DNA of 64,000 nucleotides. It comes from Pseudomonas proteolytica (lineage in GTDB: Bacteria; Pseudomonadota; Gammaproteobacteria; Pseudomonadales; Pseudomonadaceae). Below are positions 27,058 to 35,336 of this stretch, one piece after another; the stretch's first letter is position 1; each line of letters begins with the position of its first letter. The notes under the pieces are model-generated. The model saw nothing but the letters and a program-made list of their open reading frames with translations, was not told where the DNA came from and made no database searches. Position numbers and translations under genes: made by a program. The stretch is taken from positions 49,784 through 113,783 of the forward strand of contig NZ_VFEV01000022.1 in assembly GCF_007858275.1 (NCBI RefSeq), in the 5' to 3' direction.

Positions 27058-28458
27058 ATGAAGGGGGATAAGCAGGCTGACTTCGCCTATCAGGCTGTCT
27101 ATCGCTACATGATCAACCTGATCAACGAAGTGGGCACTGAGGCGAGGGTCAAGCTGCCGTCCCTGCGGCACTTGGCAGAGCGTTTGAATGTGTCGATTTC
27201 CACCATTCAATACGCCTACTCGCTCCTGGAGAAGGAGGGCAGGGTGTATTCGGTGGCCAAGTCCGGCTACTACGCCCTGCCCATTGCCAGCAATACGCCA
27301 TGCTGTACCGCAGGCGATCTCCTTGAGCGCCTGTATGTCGGGGCACGCAGGCCGGGGATGCTGGTGCTCAGTGCCGATGAGCCGGCCCAGTTGTTGTCCC
27401 TGGACGCGCCGTTGCTGCAATTGGAGCGTGAGCTGGTGCGCCAGTACCCGCGCCAACTGCAGCCTTATTCCCAGCCGTGCGGCATTTGGGAGCTGCGGGC
27501 GGCGCTGGCGGCGCGTTATACCCATTCGCCCACACGGTGCTGGCAGGCCGATGATGTGTATATCGGTGCTGACCTGCGGGGAGTGCTGGCCATCCTGATC
27601 GAGGTGTTGGCGCTCAGAGGGGCTGCGGTGTTGGTGGAGTCGCCATGTGACTGGCTTGTCCTGCGGTTGCTGCAAGATGCCGGGGTGCGCATGATCGAGT
27701 GGCCGTGTAACGAACAGGGCAGGCTCGACCTCGGTTACTTGCAGCAGCAACTGCGGACCGAGGGCGTGCAACTGGCAGTGCTGTCTTCGACCCCGGGCAT
27801 TGGCACGGGGGCGGCCTTGAGCCTGGCGGATCAGGCGCAGGTGGCGAGGTTGCTGGAACATGCCGGTTGCTGGGTGCTGGAGAATGACATCCACGGCGGG
27901 CTGGAATTCGAGGCGGGCACCCGCTATCTGCGCGATTTGGTGAACCCTGATCGACTGATGGTGTTTTCTTCCTTCGAAAAAGTCATGGGCCCGGAAGCGC
28001 CCTACGGCTATCTGCTGTCGCGGCACCTGAGCACGCAATTGCAGCGCCAGTTCCTGTTGCGCGCGTTCCGTTTGTCCTCGATTCGCCAGCGTGCAATCGC
28101 CCGGCTGCACCACAATGGCCGTTTTGACCAGCATCTTGAGCAGTTGCGCGACTTGCTCAAGGGGCACGCCGACGCCATGCACGTGCGCCTGGAGCAGCAT
28201 CTGGGCGGGCGCTTGACGTACCGTCGACCCCAGGCGGGTGCTACCTACTGGCTGCGCTCCACCGAGGCCGTCGATATGCGTCGGGTCTTTCAAAACATGC
28301 TGGCGCGCCAGGTGGTGATTGCCCCTGGCGAGTTGTTCAGCGTGAGTGGCCTGTACCAGCAACATTTTCGGTTGAGCCATGTGGCAAGCACTCATCACAG
28401 CCTGGACCTGGTGTTGGAGGAGTTGGCACAGGCACTCAAGCAGGGGCAGCACGGATGA
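27058..28458 (+). CDS. MocR-type regulator (GntR helix-turn-helix plus aminotransferase domain)
   Basis: A 466-residue protein. Residues 1-75 are a GntR winged helix (YRYMINLINEVG, LPSLRHLAERLNVSISTIQYAYSLLEKEG), the rest an aminotransferase class I/II fold with the likely PLP lysine in SSFEKVMGPEAPYGY and the partner Asp in LENDIHGG. MocR proteins use PLP or its adduct with an amine as the signal and usually regulate a neighbour. ATG at 27058 is preceded by AAGG; a longer frame starts inside the previous gene. The adjoining 470-residue gene is the obvious candidate target. The effector is unknown. Confidence 0.88.
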   Translation: MKGDKQADFAYQAVYRYMINLINEVGTEARVKLPSLRHLAERLNVSISTIQYAYSLLEKEGRVYSVAKSGYYALPIASNTPCCTAGDLLERLYVGARRPGMLVLSADEPAQLLSLDAPLLQLERELVRQYPRQLQPYSQPCGIWELRAALAARYTHSPTRCWQADDVYIGADLRGVLAILIEVLALRGAAVLVESPCDWLVLRLLQDAGVRMIEWPCNEQGRLDLGYLQQQLRTEGVQLAVLSSTPGIGTGAALSLADQAQVARLLEHAGCWVLENDIHGGLEFEAGTRYLRDLVNPDRLMVFSSFEKVMGPEAPYGYLLSRHLSTQLQRQFLLRAFRLSSIRQRAIARLHHNGRFDQHLEQLRDLLKGHADAMHVRLEQHLGGRLTYRRPQAGATYWLRSTEAVDMRRVFQNMLARQVVIAPGELFSVSGLYQQHFRLSHVASTHHSLDLVLEELAQALKQGQHG

Positions 28459-28571
28459 ATTGGCTTTGTGGGAAATATCGCTGATTATTGTGGGATAGAT
28501 ACCGGCCCGCGGCGGTCGAACACCCAGTAAACTGCATCCTTTTCCGAATCCTTCTTTTCAGAGGTTTTTGC

Positions 28572-30221
28572 ATGACTCTCAGTCCTTTTGCGGGCAAACC
28601 GGCGCCGGCTCAGTTGCTGGTGGACATCCCGCGACTGGTAACGGCCTATTACACCGGCCAGCCCGATGCAGCCATCTCCACTCAACGCGTGGCTTTCGGT
28701 ACTTCCGGGCATCGTGGCAGCTCTTTTGACTTGAGCTTCAACGAATGGCACGTGTTGGCCATCAGCCAGGCGATTTGCCTGTACCGCGCAGCACAAGGCA
28801 TCACTGGCCCGCTATTCGTTGGCCTCGACACCCATGCGCTGTCCACGCCGGCGGGCGCCAGTGCGCTGGAAGTGCTGGCGGCCAACGGGGTGCATGTGAT
28901 GCTTGCCGAAGGTGACGAATACACGCCGACCCCGGCGATTTCCCACGCCATCATCTGCTATAACCGTGGCCGCACTAGCGGGCTGGCCGATGGCATTGTC
29001 ATCACTCCGTCCCATAACCCGCCCCAGAGCGGCGGTTATAAATACAACCCGCCCAACGGCGGCCCGGCCGACACCCACGTCACCAAATGGATCGAAGCCA
29101 AGGCCAACGAACTGCTGGCTGCCAAATTGGCCGGGGTCAAGCGCATCACCCATGCCCAGGCATTGAAAGCCGATACCACCCATCGCCATGACTACCTCAA
29201 CAGCTACGTGGCCGACCTGATCAATGTCATCGACATGGACGCGATCCGCAGCGCCGACTTGCGCCTGGGCGTAGACCCGTTGGGCGGAGCAGGGGTGCGC
29301 TACTGGTCGGCGATTGCCGAGCATTACCGCCTGAACCTGGAAGTGGTGAATACCGAAGTCGACCCGACATTCCGTTTCATGAGCGTGGATTGGGACGGCC
29401 AGATTCGCATGGACCCATCCTCCAGCTATGCGATGCAAGGCCTGATCGGCCTCAAGGAACGCTTCGACGTGGCGTTTGCCTGTGACCCGGACCACGACCG
29501 CCACGGCATCGTTACCCCGTCTGGTGGGCTGTTGGCGCCGAACAACTACCTGGCCGTGTCCATCGATTACCTGTTCCAGAACCGTCCCCAGTGGCGCGCT
29601 GATGCAGCCGTGGGTAAAACCGTGGTCAGCAGTGGCTTGATCGACCGTGTGGCGGCGCGCATTGGCCGGCGCCTGTATGAAGTGCCGGTGGGCTTCAAAT
29701 GGTTTGCCGATGGCCTGTTCGAAGGCTCCCTGGGCTTTGGCGGCGAAGAAAGCGCCGGGGCTTCGTTCCTGCGCAAGGACGGCAGCGTGTGGAGTACTGA
29801 CAAGGACGGCCTGATCCCGGCATTGCTGGCTGCGGAAATGACCTCGCGCAAAGGCCAGGACCCAAGCCAGATCTACCGTGGCCTGACCGATGCCTTGGGC
29901 GAACCGTTCGCCATCCGTGTGGATGCCAAGGCCACCCCGGCGCAGAAGGCGCTGCTGGGCAAGCTGGCACCGGAGCAGGTCACGTCCACGCAATTGGCCG
30001 GGGAGAGCATCCAGCAGATCCTCAGCCATGCGCCAGGTAACGACCAGGCGATTGGCGGGCTGAAAGTCATGACCGAAAACGGCTGGTTCGCCGCGCGGCC
30101 GTCGGGCACCGAGGATATCTACAAGATCTATGCCGAGAGCTTTATTGGCGAAGATCACCTCAAGCGCCTGGTGGAAGAGGCGCAGGTGTTGGTGGATGGT
30201 GCGATCACCAGCCAGCCGTAA
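28572..30221 (+). CDS. pgm: Phosphoglucomutase (alpha-D-glucose phosphate-specific)
   Basis: A 549-residue phosphohexomutase matching Escherichia coli Pgm in length and layout. The phosphoserine is Ser147 in ITPSHNPPQSGGYKYNPP, the metal-binding loop is DPDHDRHG, the sugar loop GGEESAG and the phosphate loop RPSGTEDIYKIY. It interconverts glucose-1-phosphate and glucose-6-phosphate in the cytoplasm for glycogen, trehalose and polysaccharide synthesis. ATG at 28572 gives the family N-terminus MTLSPFAGKPAP; an upstream in-frame Met at 28488 is in the leader. Transcribed alone. Confidence 0.95.
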   Translation: MTLSPFAGKPAPAQLLVDIPRLVTAYYTGQPDAAISTQRVAFGTSGHRGSSFDLSFNEWHVLAISQAICLYRAAQGITGPLFVGLDTHALSTPAGASALEVLAANGVHVMLAEGDEYTPTPAISHAIICYNRGRTSGLADGIVITPSHNPPQSGGYKYNPPNGGPADTHVTKWIEAKANELLAAKLAGVKRITHAQALKADTTHRHDYLNSYVADLINVIDMDAIRSADLRLGVDPLGGAGVRYWSAIAEHYRLNLEVVNTEVDPTFRFMSVDWDGQIRMDPSSSYAMQGLIGLKERFDVAFACDPDHDRHGIVTPSGGLLAPNNYLAVSIDYLFQNRPQWRADAAVGKTVVSSGLIDRVAARIGRRLYEVPVGFKWFADGLFEGSLGFGGEESAGASFLRKDGSVWSTDKDGLIPALLAAEMTSRKGQDPSQIYRGLTDALGEPFAIRVDAKATPAQKALLGKLAPEQVTSTQLAGESIQQILSHAPGNDQAIGGLKVMTENGWFAARPSGTEDIYKIYAESFIGEDHLKRLVEEAQVLVDGAITSQP

Positions 30222-30267
30222 AAAGTGAGGGAGCGGCGGTGCGACCTGCTCCCACATTGGGTTTGAG

Positions 30268-30289
30268 CCTGGCTTGAGATCAAGCCAGG
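30268..30289. terminator. Hairpin between convergent pgm and pirin genes
   Basis: CCTGGCTTGA and its exact reverse complement are separated by two bases, a 10-bp stem overlapping the pirin stop codon. It stands between convergent genes and could end transcription in both directions, although neither side has a clear T-run. A REP-like half element lies just before it (about 30228-30256). Confidence 0.45.
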
Positions 30290-30975
30290 TCCACCAGCAC
30301 CACTTCGCTGTCTTCGATCGCGGTCACCCGCAGTACGCGTTCATCCTGCACCGCAACACCATCCCGCGCCCGCGCCTGCAAGCCATTGACTTCGATCACC
30401 CCGGTCGCCGGCACCAGGTAAGCCCGGCGTCCTGCATCCAAGTGATACTCGGCACTTTCCCCGGCCTTCAGGTTGGCCGCCACCAGGCGCGCATCGGCAC
30501 GGATGCGTAGGCTTTCATTGTCGCCAAGCTTGCCGCTGGCCAAGGTCACAAACCCTTCGCGGTCGCCCTTGGGAAAAGGCTTGGCGCCCCAGGAAGGGGG
30601 CAGGCCGGCTTCATTGGGGATGATCCAGATCTGGAAAATCTTGGTGGCCGTGGCTTCCAGGTTGTATTCGCTATGGGCAATCCCGGTGCCGGCACTCATC
30701 ACCTGGACGTCGCCAGCCTCGGTACGGCCCTTGTTGCCCAGGTTGTCAGCGTGGCTGATGGCGCCTTCGCGCACATAGGTGATGATTTCCATGTCCCGGT
30801 GCGGATGCTGTGGGAAGCCTGTGCCGGGAGCGATGATGTCATCGTTCCACACCCGCAGGTTGCCCCAGTGCATGCGCTGAGGGTCATGGTACTCAGCGAA
30901 CGAAAAGTGGTGATGGGCATCCAGCCAACCGTGATTGGCACCGCCCAGGGAAGTAAAAGGTCGAAGTTCAAGCAT
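30280..30975 (-). CDS. Pirin family protein (YhhW quercetinase-like)
   Basis: A 231-residue bicupin. The metal site is visible as HPHRDMEIITY (two His) and GTGIAHSEYN (His and Glu), and the N-terminus SFAEYHDPQRMHWGNLRVWNDD is the pirin signature. Related YhhW proteins have quercetin 2,3-dioxygenase activity in vitro; the physiological role in pseudomonads is unclear, with redox stress suggested. It is a single gene convergent with pgm. Confidence 0.93.
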   Translation of the reverse strand: MLELRPFTSLGGANHGWLDAHHHFSFAEYHDPQRMHWGNLRVWNDDIIAPGTGFPQHPHRDMEIITYVREGAISHADNLGNKGRTEAGDVQVMSAGTGIAHSEYNLEATATKIFQIWIIPNEAGLPPSWGAKPFPKGDREGFVTLASGKLGDNESLRIRADARLVAANLKAGESAEYHLDAGRRAYLVPATGVIEVNGLQARARDGVAVQDERVLRVTAIEDSEVVLVDLA

Positions 30976-31202
30976 GATCGTCTCCTGTTGATGGGGCTAT
31001 CATCCGCCAGGGCATAATCGATAAAAAGCGTAAAAAATACCTGATTCCCATCTGATTATTCGATTGGTTTGCGCGCCGCCGAACTCGACCTGATATTCAC
31101 TTCATCGTCTAACTGCATGAAGCCAAAGCAATTGGCTGGAACTGTCGCGGCATAACGGCGACCATAGGCGCTCTGTCCGCTTAACCCCCCGCAGGAGTCC
31201 GC

Positions 31203-33668
31203 GTGTCGCAACACACCCCCGATCTGCCCCCCGAACTGCGTCCCCTGGCGCAAATGCCGCTGTTCAAGCGCCTGGCTGCCCGGCTGTTTGGCCACGGATT
31301 GACGCGCCTGCGGGCCCAGCACCGTTTTTCGTGGCTGCATGGCCAGGCGGATGGTTTTCGCAGTGGGCATGAAGCGGGTGTGGAGTATGGCTACCAGGAA
31401 GGCAAGCGCGACGGCATCGAGGAGGGGCGCCAGGTCCTGTTGATTCGTGACTTTCGCAGTGATGAGCACCGTGCGCCCGGAATTGATGACAGCCTGTTCG
31501 ACGATTGGCGCCTGCCATTGACCCCTGAGCTGAAAAAACGCATCAAGGCCGATGTGGCGCGCTTGCTACCGGCCCATGCCCAGCCCAGCGCGGCCCAGTG
31601 GAAGATGATCTTCAGCGACACCCCGTCAACCTCGGTGATTGCCGGGGCCGGGGCCGGCAAGTCCACCTCGCTGGTCCTGCGCATCCTGTTGTTGACCCAT
31701 TACCTGGGCTTTGAGCTGAGCTCCATGACCGTGGTGACCTTCACCCGTGAGTCGCGCAAGGACTTCATCGGCAAACTCATGGAGATTCTCAGCCTGTGGG
31801 GCCAACCCCTTGGTTTGAAAGAGGCCCAGGCCGTGGTGCGCACCTTTCATTCACGCATCCTGCCCATGGTCCGCAGCCTGCCGGGCTTCGAGCGCTTGCA
31901 GGCCTTCGAGAACCTGCACAACGGCACCTACGATGACGACGCTGACAGCAACCCCTTCGAGCTGCGCATCAACGATGCCCAGCGCCAGCAGCTCAATGCC
32001 TGTTACCACGGGCTTTACGGCCGGCACACACGCTTTCGCGAGCTGATTGCGCCCATGGCGCGCCACGCCTTGCAGCTCAAGGAGTTGGAGCGCGACCACC
32101 CGGATGTGCAGAAGCGCATGGCGGTCACCGAGTTGGCGGCCAAGCGTGACGAAGAACTGTGCGATGTGATCGAGGACCTGTGGTTTCGCGCCGGCGCCTG
32201 GCCGATCAAGGGCATCGAGCCCAACCGTCAGAGCGTTGAAATCAATGGCGCGGCGTTCCACTGCCACGGCTACAGCGCCGAATTGGACGCTTGGGTGGTA
32301 CTGGGCTTCGACGCCAGGGAAAACCCGCAGATCGCCCGCCCAGGGGCCAAGCTGTCAGTGCGCGCTGAATGGGCAGTCAAGCGCACCCTGTTTCAAGCTT
32401 TCTGTCGCAAGCCTTTGATATGGCTGGATAACTACGAGTCTTCCAAACGACTGTTGAGCAGCCTGGCGGGCGATGCCAGCTCGGGGCCGGGGTTTGATTA
32501 CAAGGTCAAGGGCGAGTTGGCTTCGGCGCCGTTGCTGGACTGCTTTGTCACCGCCGCCGGGTTTATTGAAAACCTCGGCCTGGACGTACCCACGGCCGTA
32601 GGCCAGATGAGCTTTGCCAAGGATGACCCGGACCGTGGTTTCTTCGAAGCCCTGAGCATTTTCTGCAAGGCCCTGGAAGATCACCTGCTGGACCAGTCGC
32701 CGCCGATCATGACTTACAACCGCATGTTTTCGCTGTTTGGCGAGAACACCCCGGAGAACCTCAAGTTGCTCAGCGACGGGCTGTTGCGCCCGCTGTCGCA
32801 CTTGATGATCGACGAGTTCCAGGACGTTTCGCCGCAGATCGTCTCGTGGATCCGCGCCAGCCTGCGCGAGATCCGCAGCCGTGGGCCGGCAATGCATGTG
32901 GGGCGCGGTGCCCAGCACTCCTCGCTGTTATGCGTGGGTGATGACTGGCAGTCGATCTATGGCTGGCGCGGCAGTTCGCCCAAGTACTTCATGGAGTTCA
33001 ACAAGGAATTCCCGTCACCAAGCACCACCCGGGTAATGCTCGGGGAGAACTTCCGAAGCCACCAGCACATCATCGATGCCGCCGAGCATATCGTTAAAGC
33101 AGCACCGGCAATCAGCGGTAAAAAGGCCAAGGCCAGCGGCGCAGCCAAGGCGCTGATACCGGTGCAGGTGCTGGATCGAGATGAGGCCGCCCTGGCGCAG
33201 CAGTTGCTGGCGCACTATCAACGGGGCGAATCGGTGTTAATGCTGTATCGAAAAAGCAGCGATAAGCTGTTGATTCATGAGCATATTCAGTCAGTAGTTA
33301 ACCTTGATTCTAGCTTGCCGCCTGCCCAGCGCCGTCTGAAACAACTGACCTATCACAGCGCCAAGGGACTGCAGGCGGATGCGGTGTTTTTGCTGGGCGA
33401 TTGCCAGCACCTGACGCGCTCACCCTACAAGAACCAGGTGTACCGCATGGCCGGGCTTGGCAGGGACGGCGATGCCGAGCCCTATGACAATGCGCAAAAA
33501 GACGAGGTGCTGCGCCTGGCCTATGTCGGGATTACCCGGGCAGTGAGCCATTGCTACTGGTATGTCGAAGGGCAGGATGGCCAAGGCGCGAATGCGCCGA
33601 GGGCGTCGGACCGAGTGGCGGGGGGCAAAGTGTTCTTTGATGACCGCCGGGTGGCGAAGGTGAAGTAG
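31203..33668 (+). CDS. UvrD/Rep-like superfamily I DNA helicase (helicase IV-like)
   Basis: An 821-residue SF1A helicase. GTG at 31203 with AGGAG six bases upstream is the start. Residues 1-100 are an extra N-terminal region (LRAQHRFSWLHGQADGFRSGHEAGVEYGYQEG). Motifs follow: Walker A GAGAGKST near residue 145, Ia VVTFTRESRKD, Walker B MIDEFQDVSP, III LCVGDDWQSIYGWRGS, IV GENFRSHQ, V TYHSAKGLQADAV and VI LAYVGITRAV. It unwinds DNA 3' to 5' and probably works in recombinational repair. It is monocistronic, followed by a nine-base tandem repeat and a BIME. Confidence 0.88.
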   Translation: MSQHTPDLPPELRPLAQMPLFKRLAARLFGHGLTRLRAQHRFSWLHGQADGFRSGHEAGVEYGYQEGKRDGIEEGRQVLLIRDFRSDEHRAPGIDDSLFDDWRLPLTPELKKRIKADVARLLPAHAQPSAAQWKMIFSDTPSTSVIAGAGAGKSTSLVLRILLLTHYLGFELSSMTVVTFTRESRKDFIGKLMEILSLWGQPLGLKEAQAVVRTFHSRILPMVRSLPGFERLQAFENLHNGTYDDDADSNPFELRINDAQRQQLNACYHGLYGRHTRFRELIAPMARHALQLKELERDHPDVQKRMAVTELAAKRDEELCDVIEDLWFRAGAWPIKGIEPNRQSVEINGAAFHCHGYSAELDAWVVLGFDARENPQIARPGAKLSVRAEWAVKRTLFQAFCRKPLIWLDNYESSKRLLSSLAGDASSGPGFDYKVKGELASAPLLDCFVTAAGFIENLGLDVPTAVGQMSFAKDDPDRGFFEALSIFCKALEDHLLDQSPPIMTYNRMFSLFGENTPENLKLLSDGLLRPLSHLMIDEFQDVSPQIVSWIRASLREIRSRGPAMHVGRGAQHSSLLCVGDDWQSIYGWRGSSPKYFMEFNKEFPSPSTTRVMLGENFRSHQHIIDAAEHIVKAAPAISGKKAKASGAAKALIPVQVLDRDEAALAQQLLAHYQRGESVLMLYRKSSDKLLIHEHIQSVVNLDSSLPPAQRRLKQLTYHSAKGLQADAVFLLGDCQHLTRSPYKNQVYRMAGLGRDGDAEPYDNAQKDEVLRLAYVGITRAVSHCYWYVEGQDGQGANAPRASDRVAGGKVFFDDRRVAKVK

Positions 33669-33685
33669 AGGGGTTGCTGTGGTAA

Positions 33686-33748
33686 GTGGGTTTAGTGGGT
33701 TTAGTGGGATTAGTGGGTTTAGTGGGATTAGTGGGATTAGTGGGATTG
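33686..33748 (+). repeat. Seven tandem 9-bp units, GTGGG(T/A)TTA
   Basis: Seven contiguous units follow the helicase stop by 17 bases: GTGGGTTTA twice, GTGGGATTA, GTGGGTTTA, GTGGGATTA twice and a last GTGGGATTG. Only one position varies internally. The array runs straight into the BIME at 33750, whose first bases resemble a further unit. Confidence 0.9.
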
Positions 33749-33749
33749 C

Positions 33750-33883
33750 TGTGGCGAGCGGGCTTGCCCCGCGCTGGGCTGCGCAGCAGCCCCAATAAGC
33801 TCACCGAGTTTAGTCAGGTAAACCGAGGGCGTCGGTTCTGGGGCTGCTGCGCAGCCCAGCGCGGGGCAAGCCCGCTCGCCACA
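33750..33883. repeat. BIME-like element, family A copy 1 (perfect 44-base arms)
   Basis: Two 44-base arms beginning TGTGGCGAGCGGGCTTG are exact reverse complements around a 46-base centre. Each arm also has an inner GCTGCGCAGC palindrome. Three shortened tail units ending in CGCTCGCCACAA-type wording follow to about 33920. Similar elements lie at 38272, 42020 and 44051. Confidence 0.9.
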
Positions 33884-33932
33884 AGAAGCCCGCTCGCCAC
33901 AACAAGCCCGTTCACCACAATAAGCCCTGCAA

Positions 33933-34205
33933 CTACGCCTGCCGCAACTGCGGGCGTATAAACGATTCCAGCTCTGCCTCAATCGCTTCGATAATGCGTT
34001 CCACATCCGTGGCGTTCATCACTGTGGCACAGGGAATGCCAGCAATGGCGATCAGGGTTTCGCCACTCTCTCGGTCAAACAATCGCGCAATCATGCTGCC
34101 GGGCGCGTCCATGCTGCCTTCAAAGCCTACCGGGTGAAAATGCCAGCGCATCAACTGGCAGGCATTGGGGAATGTCACTTTGTTCATGTGGCCAACCTTG
34201 TTCAT
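33933..34205 (-). CDS. Small conserved protein (DUF1652-like)
   Basis: A 90-residue cytoplasmic protein. ATG at 34205 has AAGGA eight bases upstream; an internal Met gives an alternative start six residues in. The layout, a short aromatic N-terminus, a SMIARLFDRESGETLIAIAGI strand pair and a C-terminal helix MNATDVERIIEAIEAELESF, resembles the small DUF1652 proteins common in pseudomonads, whose function is unknown. The assignment is from memory of the family and is only moderately sure. It is separated from the helicase by repeats and is transcribed on its own. Confidence 0.65.
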   Translation of the reverse strand: MNKVGHMNKVTFPNACQLMRWHFHPVGFEGSMDAPGSMIARLFDRESGETLIAIAGIPCATVMNATDVERIIEAIEAELESFIRPQLRQA

Positions 34206-34235
34206 TGAGCGCTTCCTTTAGCTCGCGGCAAGGGC

Positions 34236-34259
34236 GTCAGGTCCATCAATGGTCCTGAC
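34236..34259. promoter_or_regulatory. Inverted repeat upstream of the DUF1652-like gene
   Basis: GTCAGGTCCAT pairs with ATGGTCCTGAC around a two-base loop, with one mismatch. It lies 31 bases upstream of the start of the small gene, in its 5' untranslated or promoter region, and could be an operator or an mRNA hairpin. Confidence 0.35.
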
Positions 34260-34462
34260 CGTGAAGCTTAAAAAATAGCACTCACTCGCAATAGGTATCG
34301 GGTTTTTTTCGGTCCGTTCGGCAGTTGCTTGCAAGAAGTTTGACGTGGGTCATGTCTTACAACTGCTTAGGCAAAAGGCCATTATTTGAAACTGTCACTT
34401 TGCCATTGAAGCACTCGGTAAAGTTGTGCAAGCTCCAGGCTTTAGCCGCTTGCGAGTGTTGT

Positions 34463-35287
34463 ATGCCACAGACCGTCCCGGCCGATAGCCCGCAACAGAC
34501 GCAAGCGACTGCCGACGTAGTGTTGCGCCATCACCTGTGCTGGAAGCACCGCGATCTGGACGGGGTCATGGCGCACTATCACCCAGATATCCAGTACCAC
34601 GACTTCTTCCAGAACCGCGTGGTGTGCTTCGACCAACTGCGTGAGTACCTGCAAGCCAGCATGCCCCGCGACCCCGATGAGGCTATCGAGCACACTGATC
34701 GTATCCGCACCGATGGCGATACTGCATTTATCCAGTATCGCGTGACCTTGCGTGGCGGCCAGGGCCTGGTGTCGTTTCGTACCAGTGAGGCGATCACCGT
34801 GCGCGACGGGCTGATCTGGCGTGTCAACGAATACGCATCCCTGGTACACGAACCCGCCACCAGCCGCTCCCAGTCCCAGGCCACGCGACCGACCGTCAGC
34901 CGCCTGGGCTTGTCGCCCCAGCAACTGAGCTACCTGGCCAACGATTTGCAGCAGTACTTCCAGCGTCAGCAACCTTATCTCGACCCTGAACTAGACCTGC
35001 AACGGGTAGCCAAGGAGTGTGGCTACAGTCGCAACCAGATTTCCTACCTGCTCAACCAGGTTCTGGGGCAGAGCTTCTACCGCTACGTCAACCAGGCCCG
35101 TCTGCAGCATTTGCTGGCGGCACTGGATGGCGCCACGCCGCCGATCCGCATTGATGAGCTGGCATTTGCCGCCGGATTCAACTCGTTATCGGCGTTCTAT
35201 AGCTGTTTCCGCCAACACACCGGCTTGTCGCCCAAGGCCTACGTGAAACAAATTTCTCTGCGTGCACGCGCGCAAGACGACGACTGA
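34463..35287 (+). CDS. AraC family regulator with N-terminal SnoaL/NTF2-like domain
   Basis: A 274-residue protein. Residues about 15-125 form a SnoaL-like pocket (LRHHLCWKHRDLDGVMAHYHPDIQYHDFF, then YRVTLRGGQGLVSFRTSEAITVRDGLIWRVNEY), and the C-terminal 110 residues are an AraC double helix-turn-helix (CGYSRNQISYLLNQVLGQSFYRYVN and AAGFNSLSAFYSCFRQHTGLSPKAY). The SnoaL fold is unusual as an AraC sensor. I start at the Met of MPQTVPAD because the 46 upstream residues do not fit the domain. Forty-nine bases downstream begins an amine-oxidase-like gene, so it probably regulates that cluster. Confidence 0.82.
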   Translation: MPQTVPADSPQQTQATADVVLRHHLCWKHRDLDGVMAHYHPDIQYHDFFQNRVVCFDQLREYLQASMPRDPDEAIEHTDRIRTDGDTAFIQYRVTLRGGQGLVSFRTSEAITVRDGLIWRVNEYASLVHEPATSRSQSQATRPTVSRLGLSPQQLSYLANDLQQYFQRQQPYLDPELDLQRVAKECGYSRNQISYLLNQVLGQSFYRYVNQARLQHLLAALDGATPPIRIDELAFAAGFNSLSAFYSCFRQHTGLSPKAYVKQISLRARAQDDD

Positions 35288-35336
35288 AGCCAGGCACTAG
35301 GATCACGCCATCGACGTTTGGTGGTGGAGTTTGGGC

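Noticed and set aside
26965..28452. 495-codon open frame on the minus strand
   Set aside because: Antisense to the MocR regulator, with low-complexity His/Gln-rich composition typical of antisense translations.
33686..33748. Short regular repeats considered as a CRISPR array
   Set aside because: Units are nine bases with no spacers, and there are no cas genes nearby; the Cas4-like domain at 59475 belongs to a helicase fusion.
33686..33961. 91-codon frame with GLVGLVGLVGL repeats
   Set aside because: It is a translation of the nine-base tandem array and BIME; the repeat explains it fully.
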